Assembly: GCA_964644135.1 (NCBI GenBank)
Contig: CAZXWD010000046.1
Coordinates: 1-23,306, forward strand
Source of the DNA: CAZMOK01 sp964644135
GTDB taxonomy: Bacteria > Bacteroidota > Bacteroidia > Bacteroidales > JAGOPY01
Direction: 5' to 3'
DNA length: 23,306 nucleotides
Shown here: positions 15,682 through 23,306 of the stretch, one piece after another
How the letters are laid out: every line of letters begins with the position of its first letter
How positions within the stretch are numbered: the first letter of the stretch is position 1
Notes under the pieces: model-generated
Seen by the model: only the letters and a program-made list of their open reading frames with translations
What the model was told of the DNA's origin: nothing
Databases searched by the model: none
Made by a program: the position numbers and the translations under genes

Positions 15682-16836
15682 TTAATATCTGAGAATTGCG
15701 TTTGCTTTTGTGTTGGGTTCAGGCATCTCTTCTTTCTCAAGCAGATAAACCGCACCACCCTGATTGATTGTCTTTATGGCAGCAATATTCAGAAGGTCGG
15801 CATTGTTCGTTGAGCTTTCTTCTTCGGTGTTTATTGAGTTTGTATCTTTTTCGAAAGTTCCCCAGAGGGATGCCCTGTTTCTCAGGAAAAGCGTGTCGAC
15901 ACGGCCGTTGATGGCTGCGGGTATTATTTTTTCCTCCTTGAAGGATGCCTTTGCGTCACTCAATTTCTTTTCGAAGCTCCTGAGTTTTTCGTTTTTGAAT
16001 GTATCGAAATGATCTCTCAACAGCTCCATTGCCTTTTCATGAAGCAAGACCGGGTCTGCCTGTTCGGGGTTACCCGTAATATGCTTATCGTAAACGTATT
16101 TATATTCGTTTGCTTCCATGTATATGGGGATGAGATAATCAACTGTTGCAATTATCAGTGGTGCTTTACTGTCGTGAAGGATGCTCATCACACCTTTGTT
16201 AACCGCCCTGAAATACTTCAGGATCTCCTCTTTTTTATCATCTTTTCCTTCACCCTGTCCGTGGAACATCCCTTTCTCAGAGCCTTCCTGTCCAGTCCTG
16301 AACTGCAGGTTTTTTTGCTCGTAATCAAATCCAACGGCTTCCTCCAGCTTCTCAGGCAGAAGGTCCTCCACCACAAGTTCATCTATCTGAAAAGGAAAGC
16401 CCTGAAAGAGCTTAACGTCTTTCTGGCTTAGGGCAAGAATATAGAATTCCTCTCCGCTGTTGAAAAGAGGTACCAGGGGCTTCAGGTAAAAGTGGTCAGC
16501 TACATAGATGTATTCCTCGAAATACACCGGGAGGGTGTAGTATTTGAAGAAATCCTTTCCCAGAAAGATTGCCAGGCCATCCGACTGGTACTTCCAGAAC
16601 TTTATGTCGTCAAGCAGCATTTCAGCAGGTTCAAGGAGTGAGATTATCTCATTGTTGCTCAACTGGTATTCCTTTAGTTCCTTCTCAGCTTTCTTAAGCT
16701 GGTTTTTGAAGATTTTCATATCCAATCCCTGGTTCACTTCCTCACCGGCTCTGTGGGTGGGTATGAAAATGCTTACGCAATGAGGGTCGTGATGATCTGC
16801 AAGTTTTTCAAATTCTTTCCTGTTGAAATCTATCAT
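15682..16836 (-). CDS. baeRF-type (bacterial archaeo-eukaryotic release factor-like) protein
   Basis: This 384-residue cytosolic protein resembles the baeRF families described as bacterial relatives of eRF1/Pelota. Supporting blocks are CVSIFIPTHRAG (20-31), GLAIFLG (87-93), FYILALSQKDVKLFQG (131-146) and the FHGQGEGKDDKKEEILKYFRAVN stretch starting at 191. Its HGQG turn (192-195) sits about where eRF1 carries GGQ in the linking region. IIPAAINGRVDTLFLRN is the C-terminal eRF1-like domain. Function is not established; ribosome rescue or stress-linked translation roles have been proposed. It is the first gene of an operon with an FAD oxidoreductase and a secreted protein. Assignment rests on remembered family patterns. 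Confidence 0.72.
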   Translation of the reverse strand: MIDFNRKEFEKLADHHDPHCVSIFIPTHRAGEEVNQGLDMKIFKNQLKKAEKELKEYQLSNNEIISLLEPAEMLLDDIKFWKYQSDGLAIFLGKDFFKYYTLPVYFEEYIYVADHFYLKPLVPLFNSGEEFYILALSQKDVKLFQGFPFQIDELVVEDLLPEKLEEAVGFDYEQKNLQFRTGQEGSEKGMFHGQGEGKDDKKEEILKYFRAVNKGVMSILHDSKAPLIIATVDYLIPIYMEANEYKYVYDKHITGNPEQADPVLLHEKAMELLRDHFDTFKNEKLRSFEKKLSDAKASFKEEKIIPAAINGRVDTLFLRNRASLWGTFEKDTNSINTEEESSTNNADLLNIAAIKTINQGGAVYLLEKEEMPEPNTKANAILRY

Positions 16837-17075
16837 TATAATCTCTTCTTTTTTAGTTTCTAAAAAATGTATTTATCCTTTGCAGATCTATGAGGTGAAA
16901 ACAATATGCCAAATGATACAGAAAGGTAATGGTGTAGTGAAATCCAGATTTATGAATTGATTATCAGTATACTGAGCTTAAAACACAAGGTTATCCCGAC
17001 CAGGGATCCCTTATGAGAAATATAAGGTTAGGTGGTATTTCGTGGAAGAAAATCTACAATATACAGAAGGTTGGG

Positions 17076-19064
17076 TCAGAAATTGGCCGGCTCAAAGCTT
17101 ACTTTCCTGAGGATGGTTCCGCCCATGGGCACCAGGTCAACCTCAGCCATGTCCTTTTTTTCCGGATTGTACATCCAGGCCTTTATTCTGAGTGATTTCC
17201 AGGGGTTGGCCGGTTTGTATTCCTCTTTGAGAACTTCCGTATCTGCTCTCAGGAATTGAGGGTAATCTGAATAATCGTTTTTTGCGGGTTGATAGTAAAG
17301 GTCGCGGAAGCCGTTCAGAGGGTAATCCTTTATCTGCATGGGTTCGCCTTCCAGTTCAAGGGCAAAGGCAAGCGGACCGTAACTAACAATAATGTTTCCC
17401 TTCTTGTCGGTTTTTGTTGCAGGGCTTAGTTCAAACTCAAGCCCGATTTTATCACCTTTCTGCCACTTTTTGGTAAAAACGAAATGGTTTCCCACCTGTG
17501 TGACCTTTGCGCCCGTTTCAATATTTACCCGGGTTGCCCACGAGGGTTTTCTCACCGAAATGCTGAACTCGACTTCCTTTTCAGGATCGACTGCAAAGAG
17601 CAGATCTGTATTGAAGGGGTATTCGTTTACCTGTACGATCTTAACATCTGTGCCTTTGATCACCGTATTCAGTTCACAGGGCCCGAAAAGGTTGGCAACC
17701 AGGCCCTCCTCATTTTTCATCCACATTGCCTGTACATAATAGGGATAGATCCTCCCGGCATTGGGGACACAGCATACGGCTATATCCTTGTGAGCGGGGG
17801 AATACTTATATCTTCCTGATTCCTCTTCCGGTTTATTTTCCGGATGGAGGGTGCCCATCATATGGAATGAATTGTCTGTTTTGCAATAGGCGATGGAATG
17901 TTCCCGGGGGTGCCTGGCCCCCTGTCCGGCATTGAAAAGCAACCACTCTGCCTTTTCCGCCCAGTGACGGTCGCCGCTCTTTTGCAGCATCAGGGTATAG
18001 GAGTGCAGAAGTTCATGCACAGAACAGTATTCGTAGCCTGTTGAGCCGGCATTTGCCGTTCTACCGGCTATCCATTCGTCACCCAGCGGGCCGCCTGAAG
18101 GGTTGAGCACATTCTTTAATTTGTCCCGGTAAGCCTCAAGGGCCATGTTGTACAGAGGGTCTCCCGTAGCATAGGCCGCGATGGCAAGGGCCCTCATGTG
18201 CTCGTAGGTATGCACGCCATGGCCATTGAACTTATATTCCGGGTCAAGCAGGTTGTCAACGTGGATGTCTTCTTCTGCCAGCGGATGTTTGTTATAATCT
18301 TCGAAAAGAAAAACGGCGTAAGAAAGATAATCCTTATCACCTGTTATACTGTATAGTTGTTCAAGGACATCTGTAAAGGTGAGCCCATGGCCCACGCCGG
18401 CGAAAGGCTCAGGGATCCTGAAGGGCTCGGAATCATATTCGGGATAGGCTTCCATTGTCCGTTTCACCCCTTCTTCAACAGCTTCAAGCACTCTTTCGTC
18501 CCTTGTTGCCTCGTAATAGGCCAGCAATCCGCGGAACAGTGAAGCCTGTGCCCACAGTTCGCCGTTCTCGGTTTTATGGTCGTAGCGCAGGTCTTCGCCA
18601 TAGATACCCATATATCCGTCTTCATCCCGGGTTTTAAGTTTATCCTCGATGTATTTTTCAACCTTTTTTATCTGTTTCTCATCCTCCATGAGTATTGCAT
18701 GACGGATCAGCCCGTCCCACCAGTTCGACTGCGTTTCACTGTTCCACCACAGGTACTGGATCTCCCATTCGCCTCCGTCGGAAACATTGCCTACGTCTTT
18801 CGATTTTATCTTCTTTGTCAGCCTGTCTTCGCCATAAATATCATCTTCCGCAATAAGTTCGGGTACCAGCTCATCAAGATGCCCTACAAAGCCCTCTTCG
18901 AGGTCTTTTTTCATCTGTTCAGCGATCCAGCCTTTGGGCTTGATCTCACCGACCTTCAGGAACTCTGTTTTATCCCTGTGCTCTATATCCGGTTTACCAG
19001 GGTTACTGCACGATAATGAAATAAGGATGATGAAAGATGCAAGGATATAAACTGATTTTCTCAT
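17076..19064 (-). CDS. GH127-like glycoside hydrolase lipoprotein (DUF1680; beta-L-arabinofuranosidase-type)
   Basis: The protein has 662 residues and a lipoprotein signal ending LISLSC (Cys19), so it is anchored at the envelope. The bulk is an (alpha/alpha)6-barrel typical of GH127, followed by beta-sandwich regions. In known GH127 enzymes a zinc-bound cysteine is the nucleophile, with ligands from an E-x-C pair and a Cys-Cys pair. Here Glu345-Tyr-Cys347 and Cys431-Cys432 match, with Glu330 as a candidate acid/base. It should release beta-L-arabinofuranose or a similar sugar, but related families (GH146, other DUF1680) differ in substrate. The esterase gene ends 11 nt upstream on the same strand, suggesting joint glycan de-esterification and trimming. 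No SusC/SusD pair is seen. Confidence 0.88.
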   Translation of the reverse strand: MRKSVYILASFIILISLSCSNPGKPDIEHRDKTEFLKVGEIKPKGWIAEQMKKDLEEGFVGHLDELVPELIAEDDIYGEDRLTKKIKSKDVGNVSDGGEWEIQYLWWNSETQSNWWDGLIRHAILMEDEKQIKKVEKYIEDKLKTRDEDGYMGIYGEDLRYDHKTENGELWAQASLFRGLLAYYEATRDERVLEAVEEGVKRTMEAYPEYDSEPFRIPEPFAGVGHGLTFTDVLEQLYSITGDKDYLSYAVFLFEDYNKHPLAEEDIHVDNLLDPEYKFNGHGVHTYEHMRALAIAAYATGDPLYNMALEAYRDKLKNVLNPSGGPLGDEWIAGRTANAGSTGYEYCSVHELLHSYTLMLQKSGDRHWAEKAEWLLFNAGQGARHPREHSIAYCKTDNSFHMMGTLHPENKPEEESGRYKYSPAHKDIAVCCVPNAGRIYPYYVQAMWMKNEEGLVANLFGPCELNTVIKGTDVKIVQVNEYPFNTDLLFAVDPEKEVEFSISVRKPSWATRVNIETGAKVTQVGNHFVFTKKWQKGDKIGLEFELSPATKTDKKGNIIVSYGPLAFALELEGEPMQIKDYPLNGFRDLYYQPAKNDYSDYPQFLRADTEVLKEEYKPANPWKSLRIKAWMYNPEKKDMAEVDLVPMGGTILRKVSFEPANF

Positions 19065-19075
19065 GATGCTTCAAT

Positions 19076-20065
19076 TTATTTTTCAAGAAGGAAAGTCAGG
19101 GGTATGTGAAGCCTTTCTTTCCAGGCGTTCTCCGAATGGCCTGCCCCTTCAAATTTAAGGGTTTTCCAGTTATTGTCTGTGTAGCCCGCTGCCCTCATTA
19201 CAGAATCGACCTTTTGTTGGAAAGGCTCATACATGGCATCCAGGGTTTCCGTTCCGTAATCGAAATACAGCTTGTGGGTGGCCGGATGAGGCAGGTTCTC
19301 ACCCAGGTAATCAATAAAGGCTTGCGGGATGGGATTGTTCTCTGCAGTGAAACTGCCCGGCCAGTGGGTGGAGAGGCAGGCAGCGCCGCCGAATATATGC
19401 GGGAATTCGCAAAGGGCATACCATGAGATCAGCCCGCCCATGCTTGAGCCTGCTATGAAGGTATTTTCCCTGTCCCTACGGGTTGAATAATTATAGTCGA
19501 TGTAGTTTTTTAGCTCATAGACGATGAAATTGATGTAATTGTCGGAATGAACGCTTGTGGAGAATAGCTTAGCCTCACCTTGCCGTCTTGCCTGGTCCAT
19601 CAGGGAGTCGCGGATATTCTGCGGGAGGCTCTCGAAAGGTTTTTGCGGGAAATAGTCGGAATGTCTTTCTTTTCCGGCGTTCCAGATCCCTACGACAATG
19701 CAGTCCCTGATCTTTCCCTGGTCTATAAGCTCCGACATTGTTTCATCGACACCCCATTCCTGTTTGTTCCATGTGGTGGTTGAATCAAAAAGCATCTGAC
19801 CATCGTGCATATAGAGGACAGCGTATTTCTTTTCAGTGCTGTACCCTTCGGGCAGCCAGACGTCAACATTCCTGGATGTTACGAATTCTGTGTCGAAGTT
19901 CTCAAGACGCTCAACAGTGCCTGATGCTGCATCTACCGGAGATTTGTCTTTCTTTGGTCCGGTGCATGAGGCCAGGAAAATAATAACCATTAAAACTGCC
20001 AGCCAATCTGTATCCGGCCTATTGATCAGATCAACCCATTCCCGTATCAACGAACCCGGTTTCAT
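19076..20065 (-). CDS. Fes-type alpha/beta-hydrolase esterase, putative lipoprotein
   Basis: From the ATG at 20065 this is 329 residues; a GTG four codons earlier (20077) is also open. A short hydrophobic stretch ends in LASC (Cys34), a lipobox, though the region before it is unusually long and the signal is not ideal. The hydrolase domain shows VLYMHDGQ, the nucleophile Ser208 in AGSSMGG, a likely Asp in YFDYGTETLD and the His in GAGHSENAW. These are the marks of the esterase D / enterobactin-esterase-like family, which also includes carbohydrate esterases. With the GH127 gene 11 nt downstream, removal of acyl groups from arabinose-containing glycans is plausible. Substrate is not determinable. 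Confidence 0.85.
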   Translation of the reverse strand: MKPGSLIREWVDLINRPDTDWLAVLMVIIFLASCTGPKKDKSPVDAASGTVERLENFDTEFVTSRNVDVWLPEGYSTEKKYAVLYMHDGQMLFDSTTTWNKQEWGVDETMSELIDQGKIRDCIVVGIWNAGKERHSDYFPQKPFESLPQNIRDSLMDQARRQGEAKLFSTSVHSDNYINFIVYELKNYIDYNYSTRRDRENTFIAGSSMGGLISWYALCEFPHIFGGAACLSTHWPGSFTAENNPIPQAFIDYLGENLPHPATHKLYFDYGTETLDAMYEPFQQKVDSVMRAAGYTDNNWKTLKFEGAGHSENAWKERLHIPLTFLLEK

Positions 20066-20081
20066 ATCGTATTTCACAAAT

Positions 20082-20141
20082 TTATTCTTATTCCTATTCT
20101 TATCCCTAATCCTAATCCTAATCTTATTCCTATTCCTAATC
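20082..20141. repeat. Ten-unit degenerate hexamer tract (YTAWYC)n
   Basis: Ten consecutive units in perfect 6-nt register: TTATTC, TTATTC, CTATTC, TTATCC, CTAATC (three times), TTATTC, CTATTC, CTAATC. Only three positions vary within the unit. The tract lies 17 nt upstream of the esterase start, in its leader or promoter. Confidence 0.85.
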
Positions 20142-20145
20142 TTGT

Positions 20146-20208
20146 ACCCTCCCCCTGGCTTCGCCTTCCCCCTCCCTGCTGGCAGGGAGGGGGACCGAGG
20201 GGGTGGGT
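20146..20208. repeat. REP-like GC-rich nested hairpin
   Basis: The inner stem is 13 bp: T plus CCCCCTCCCTGC (20167-20179) with GCAGGGAGGGGG plus A (20182-20194), around TG. The outer stem is ACCCTCCCCCT (20146-20156) with AGGGGGTGGGT (20198-20208), one mismatch. Unpaired bases between the stems differ on the two sides. It has no T-run, so it is not a normal terminator. It resembles short palindromic repeats scattered in many bacterial genomes. Confidence 0.75.
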
Positions 20209-20220
20209 ATTAAGTCACTC

Positions 20221-21276
20221 CTACTCCTTCTTCCCTTCCTGTTCCTGAATATTCTTCGCCAGCCGTTCTTTCACATCCTCAAGGCGCTTGATAGTTAATT
20301 TAACTTTTTCAATTTCCTGTTTATCTTTCAGTTCTTTCAGTTTTTCTTTAAGTTCGGTCTTGCGCTCATCGATCTTCACCAGGTATTCCCTTTTCTTTTC
20401 TATTTCCTCCGATTCGATGGCTTTGTCGAATATAAGTTCTTCCGGGCTTTTCTGGTTCTCTTCAGGTTTCTGCTTTGCAGGCTGCTTCGGAAGGAACCGG
20501 GTCTCATCCACCCGGCGCTGGTTCATGAAGGTTGGCGAAACGATCTCTATATTGTATTTATGAAGGTTGTCCATTACGTTGGCTTTCAGCAGGGACGTGG
20601 TGCTGAAGAACTTGGAGCTGTCGGTAAGAAACCCGTGGATCTTATAAACTACGGAATAATCGCCGAGTTCCATTATATAAACATACGGATCGTTCAGGCC
20701 GGTCTTCTCTGCTGCCTCCTTGAGCGAATCCTCTATACGGCTTCTTGGTACATCGTAACCTAGAGAAACCGAGGCTGAGATGACCGTATTGGATTTCCTG
20801 GTGAGCTTTACCGGATTGGATGTTATATAGAGATTTGGAATGGTAACGAAGTTGCTGTCTTCGAGCTGTATCTCAGTATGGAAAATGCTTTTTTTAGTGA
20901 CCCTTCCCTGTATTTCCCCGATGGTTATAAGGTCGCCGCTGGTGAACCGCTTCATGGAGTTGTTCATGATGCCTGCGATCATATTCCCCAGCACAGTGGT
21001 TGAACTCAAAGCAATACCGGCACTGATTATAATACCAAAAAAGCTGAGTATTTGTCCTTTCAGACTTTTATCAATGGGAAGTGCAAGGATCAGGATCAGG
21101 GCTCCGATAAATACCAGCAGAAAGGTGATGGTTCTCCGGACAACCTTCACGGTTGCCCTGCCCGAGCTAAAGCGTTTGAAAATAAAGGTATTCAGGTATA
21201 GCAGTACTATAAGGACAAGCACTACTGCCAGGGAACCTGAGAAGCTTTTAAAGATATCAAGTAATTGTTCCAGCAT
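20221..21276 (-). CDS. MscS-family mechanosensitive channel with coiled-coil tail
   Basis: This 351-residue inner-membrane protein has three transmembrane helices at about 14-33, 50-67 and 78-112. The third is Gly/Ala/Ser-rich (IIISAGIALSSTTVLGNMIAG) and runs into FTSGDLITIGEIQGRVTKK, the pore helix and beta-domain entry of MscS. The beta and alpha/beta vestibule domain follows (to about 260). The last 80-90 residues are Lys/Glu-rich and predicted coiled coil, longer than in standard MscS (E. coli MscS has 286 residues). Such channels release solutes during osmotic downshock. It is flanked by a DUF2784 gene 118 nt upstream and the REP-like hairpin downstream. Confidence 0.92.
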   Translation of the reverse strand: MLEQLLDIFKSFSGSLAVVLVLIVLLYLNTFIFKRFSSGRATVKVVRRTITFLLVFIGALILILALPIDKSLKGQILSFFGIIISAGIALSSTTVLGNMIAGIMNNSMKRFTSGDLITIGEIQGRVTKKSIFHTEIQLEDSNFVTIPNLYITSNPVKLTRKSNTVISASVSLGYDVPRSRIEDSLKEAAEKTGLNDPYVYIMELGDYSVVYKIHGFLTDSSKFFSTTSLLKANVMDNLHKYNIEIVSPTFMNQRRVDETRFLPKQPAKQKPEENQKSPEELIFDKAIESEEIEKKREYLVKIDERKTELKEKLKELKDKQEIEKVKLTIKRLEDVKERLAKNIQEQEGKKE

Positions 21277-21394
21277 AGTGTTTTGTATCAGTATACTAAT
21301 GTCAAAATTTATTGGGGTTCAATAAGGCCCGGCGATAATTTCGGGAGTGCCATGGAAAAAGTCTTCTAAAGAGTTAAAGATAGGGATAATTATT

Positions 21395-21757
21395 TCATTT
21401 CTTGAAAAAGTTGAAATATACACTAATTGCCAATACGATGAAATATAAAACAATGGTGATTGTGTCAACAAAAGCAAAACTTATTTCGGTACCGGAGACA
21501 CGTTGTAAGATATATTCAATGTAGGAATGACTTGAAGGATCCCTGCCCAGTCTTTCCAATACCTGGAAATGCCAGTCGGTGAAGGGACAGTAGCCTATGC
21601 CAAAAAACAGGCCCAGCACGAACCATGATAATCCTGTGAGTACCAGGGCGATGAGGTTGGCCTTCCGCAGAGGTTTCCATATCCAGCCCAGGAGGTTGAA
21701 AAGGATCAGGGCTGTGTGGAACACCACAAAGAAAATATCGGCAATATCATAAAGCAT
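21395..21757 (-). CDS. DUF2784 family membrane protein
   Basis: A 120-residue integral membrane protein with about four hydrophobic segments (near 5-25, 35-55, 88-116). The block FFGIGYCPFTDWHFQVLERLG (51-71) is the hallmark GxCPLTDW pattern of DUF2784, and the size fits. No biochemical role is known. It follows the HXXEE gene by 89 nt and may share its transcript. Confidence 0.85.
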   Translation of the reverse strand: MLYDIADIFFVVFHTALILFNLLGWIWKPLRKANLIALVLTGLSWFVLGLFFGIGYCPFTDWHFQVLERLGRDPSSHSYIEYILQRVSGTEISFAFVDTITIVLYFIVLAISVYFNFFKK

Positions 21758-21846
21758 TCCCGCAAAAATAAAAATTGATTTGTTTTAACGGGGTTACGCT
21801 TATAAATGTTTTTATTTTATCTGATAAAAAGCCATCTCTTGTCTGG

Positions 21847-22362
21847 CTATTTCAGAAACTTCAGCTTTTTGGCCAACCTGTGCATCACATCCAGGTTTAT
21901 GAAAATAATTACTGTGAGAATTACACTGTAGATCAGGAAAGGGTAGAGGCTGAGAAGATTGTTGACTGCAAGCCAATATAAGGCAAATCCACAGAATATT
22001 CCGGTAAGAATGGTTGTAATAAGCCCCGGAATATATTTGCCGATCGTGCCGGCCTGAAAGATATGAAGCAGGAGGTGGATCAGGTAAGCTGCCAGCAAGC
22101 CTGCGTAAAGGTCGTAATTGCCTTTTACAGCCGCAATAATTACTATGACCGAAGCCAGTATGAATTCCTCTGCCACTATAAACGTATATGCCTCAGTTGA
22201 AAGAGATCCCTGTTGCCTTATGAACCGACGGCCTGCACGGGGGAATTTTTCAAGGATAAGGTCTTTGTTTCTGGCCATCCATCGCCGCATTAGTATTATC
22301 TCCTCGAATTCATGGAGCATAAAAATGATAGGAAAAAGCCATATCAATATTTCTGGTTCCAT
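21847..22362 (-). CDS. HXXEE domain membrane protein
   Basis: The ATG at 22362 gives 171 residues; the frame stays open to 22431, but that would overlap the GNAT gene. The motif LHEFEEI places H17-x-x-E20-E21 near the end of the first hydrophobic segment, as in HXXEE proteins. Later segments carry FIVAEEF and YLIHLLLHIFQ, whose acidic and His residues also recur in this family, giving a possible intramembrane metal site. About five transmembrane segments are visible. Function is unknown. It starts 13 nt after the GNAT stop, so the two are probably co-transcribed. Confidence 0.85.
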   Translation of the reverse strand: MEPEILIWLFPIIFMLHEFEEIILMRRWMARNKDLILEKFPRAGRRFIRQQGSLSTEAYTFIVAEEFILASVIVIIAAVKGNYDLYAGLLAAYLIHLLLHIFQAGTIGKYIPGLITTILTGIFCGFALYWLAVNNLLSLYPFLIYSVILTVIIFINLDVMHRLAKKLKFLK

Positions 22363-22375
22363 ATTTAAAAATATT

Positions 22376-22867
22376 TCAGAGCTGATACTCAAAGAGTACC
22401 TGGTTGGTGCCGCTTCCGTAATAATTAACAATGGCTTTTATGTCATTTTCCACCACCGTATCACCATTGCTGATATTCTTGAATTTTATTTTCTGGAATA
22501 GCTTCCATGAGGGAATATTACCTGTTTCTGCCGTAACATGCATTTTCTTGCAACCTCTTTCCCTGGCATGTTCTATCAGCCTCATAACCAGGGCAGGGGC
22601 TATCCCGCTGCCCCTGTGTTGTTCTGAAACACCGATCTGCCAGAGAAAGAAAACCTCAGGATCAACCTGAGATTCAAAGCCCCAGACAACACCAGCTATT
22701 TTCCCATTTCTTTTCACCACAAAAAAAGAGTCACCGAAATATCTCATCATTATGTTGTAAAAATGGACCGGGTGCTGGACCAGACCGTCCAGGCTGCCTA
22801 TAAGGTCATGTATCTCCCGGTAATCTTTCAGCTCCGCATTTATTACTTCATTCCTTGATAAAATCAT
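22376..22867 (-). CDS. GNAT N-acetyltransferase, EctA-like
   Basis: The ATG at 22867 gives 163 residues (a TTG at 22876 is also open). It overlaps the end of purD by 20 nt, so it is probably translationally coupled to it. The acetyl-CoA motif is VSEQHRGSGIAPALVMRLIE (80-99). The surrounding order, LVQHPVHFYNIMMRYFGDSFFVV then FFLWQIGV, resembles diaminobutyrate acetyltransferase (EctA, first acetylation of ectoine synthesis). No ectB or ectC is nearby, so a different amine substrate is equally possible. I leave the gene unnamed. Confidence 0.85.
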   Translation of the reverse strand: MILSRNEVINAELKDYREIHDLIGSLDGLVQHPVHFYNIMMRYFGDSFFVVKRNGKIAGVVWGFESQVDPEVFFLWQIGVSEQHRGSGIAPALVMRLIEHARERGCKKMHVTAETGNIPSWKLFQKIKFKNISNGDTVVENDIKAIVNYYGSGTNQVLFEYQL

Positions 22868-23306
22868 ACTTCTCAAATTGGTAGGTAAGGTCGGGAGTGC
22901 CTATATCCCTTCTATGGAACAATCCTTTCCCGGTTATGCCCGAAAGCCCTTCTTCACACTTCTCATTGGCGTCTTCTATTGTCTCGCCCAATCCCGTCAC
23001 AGCAAATAGGCGCGGACTGGGTTGATAGAGATTTTCTTCCTGCTCAAAGCATGACTGGAAGAGATGGACGCCGGCATTTTCTATCTTTTCCCTGTCGATA
23101 TGCACCTCTGCAAGCCCGGTGGGTGTGGGAAATCCGTCGGGCACCACATATTTGCAGACCGATGCAAGTTTCTTGAATGAGATGTCGATACTGTCGAGGG
23201 TACCTGTTGCAATTGCTTCACAAATGATCCCGAAGTCGGTTTCAAGCAGCGGGATTGTGTTCAGGATCTCCGAATCGCCTGGCCTTACATTGATCTCTAT
23301 GAGCTT
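22848..23306 (-). CDS. purD: Phosphoribosylamine-glycine ligase (PurD), C-terminal part
   Basis: The frame is open to the window edge, so about 152 C-terminal residues are visible and the start is missing. NVRPGDSE (6-13 of the visible part) is the ATP-grasp metal-binding end of PurD, where other members have NVRFGDPE. The tail FAVTGLGETIEDANEKCEEG followed by GLFHRRDIG is the PurD C-terminal domain. PurD makes GAR in purine synthesis, in the cytosol. The GDSE and multi-leucine variant differs from the common GDPE form, which may mark a divergent PurD subgroup. The GNAT gene overlaps its 3' end. Confidence 0.88.
   Translation of the reverse strand, partial: KLIEINVRPGDSEILNTIPLLETDFGIICEAIATGTLDSIDISFKKLASVCKYVVPDGFPTPTGLAEVHIDREKIENAGVHLFQSCFEQEENLYQPSPRLFAVTGLGETIEDANEKCEEGLSGITGKGLFHRRDIGTPDLTYQFEKYDFIKE

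Noticed and set aside
16962..16974. TATCAGTATACT here also occurs at 21286-21297, upstream of MscS; it contains the palindrome AGTATACT and could be a shared operator.
   Set aside because: Dozens of shared 12-mers are expected by chance in a window of this size, and the two sites are placed differently relative to their genes.

Overview
The window looks like a chromosomal piece of a Bacteroidota (Bacteroidia-like) genome, probably a metagenome-assembled contig. The reasons are that most starts lack a Shine-Dalgarno sequence, lipoprotein signals are present, and GH127, DUF2784, HXXEE and baeRF genes of Bacteroidota flavour occur together. A run of 100 Ns (13381-13480) marks a scaffold gap. Taxonomy is inferred; no rRNA or tRNA gene was seen.

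Layout. Bases 1-226 hold no gene, only a short GTTCATT direct repeat at the very edge. 227-955 (-) is a DUF72/YecE protein and 1135-1602 (+) a DUF2267 protein followed by a strong hairpin terminator. 1667-6016 (-) is a compact arginine-biosynthesis cluster transcribed argB-argD-argC-argJ, the acetyl-recycling version of ornithine synthesis. Upstream of it on the same strand lie a small membrane protein with a TrkA-C/RCK-C domain and a tandem universal stress protein.

8058-12657 (+) is the most interesting part. A soluble hybrid histidine kinase (PAS-like, HisKA, HATPase, REC, HPt) is followed by an NtrC-family sigma-54 activator. After a 160-nt intergenic region comes an encapsulated ferritin (EncFtn) and then its encapsulin shell. 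The intergenic region carries a sigma-54-like -24/-12 element just before EncFtn and an 8-bp inverted repeat about 85-120 nt upstream of the inferred start, where an enhancer would be expected. This suggests an iron-storage nanocompartment switched by a phosphorelay. A terminator closes the operon, and an SDR oxidoreductase follows and runs into the gap.

13489-16836 (-) is a tight three-gene operon: a baeRF (bacterial eRF1-like) protein, an AIF/ferredoxin-reductase-like FAD oxidoreductase and an unrecognised secreted protein. 17076-20065 (-) encodes two predicted lipoproteins, a GH127 beta-L-arabinofuranosidase-like enzyme and a Fes-type esterase. Upstream of the esterase are a ten-unit degenerate hexamer tract and a long REP-like GC hairpin. 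20221-23306 (-) holds an MscS channel with a charged coiled-coil tail, a DUF2784 protein, an HXXEE membrane protein, an EctA-like GNAT acetyltransferase and the C-terminal end of purD, which runs off the window.

The three strong Shine-Dalgarno sequences in the window precede DUF2267, encapsulin and the SDR. Many of the genes (Usp, encapsulin/EncFtn, MscS, baeRF, FAD reductase) fit a stress-response theme, but only the kinase-regulator-encapsulin block has sequence-level signs of joint control.
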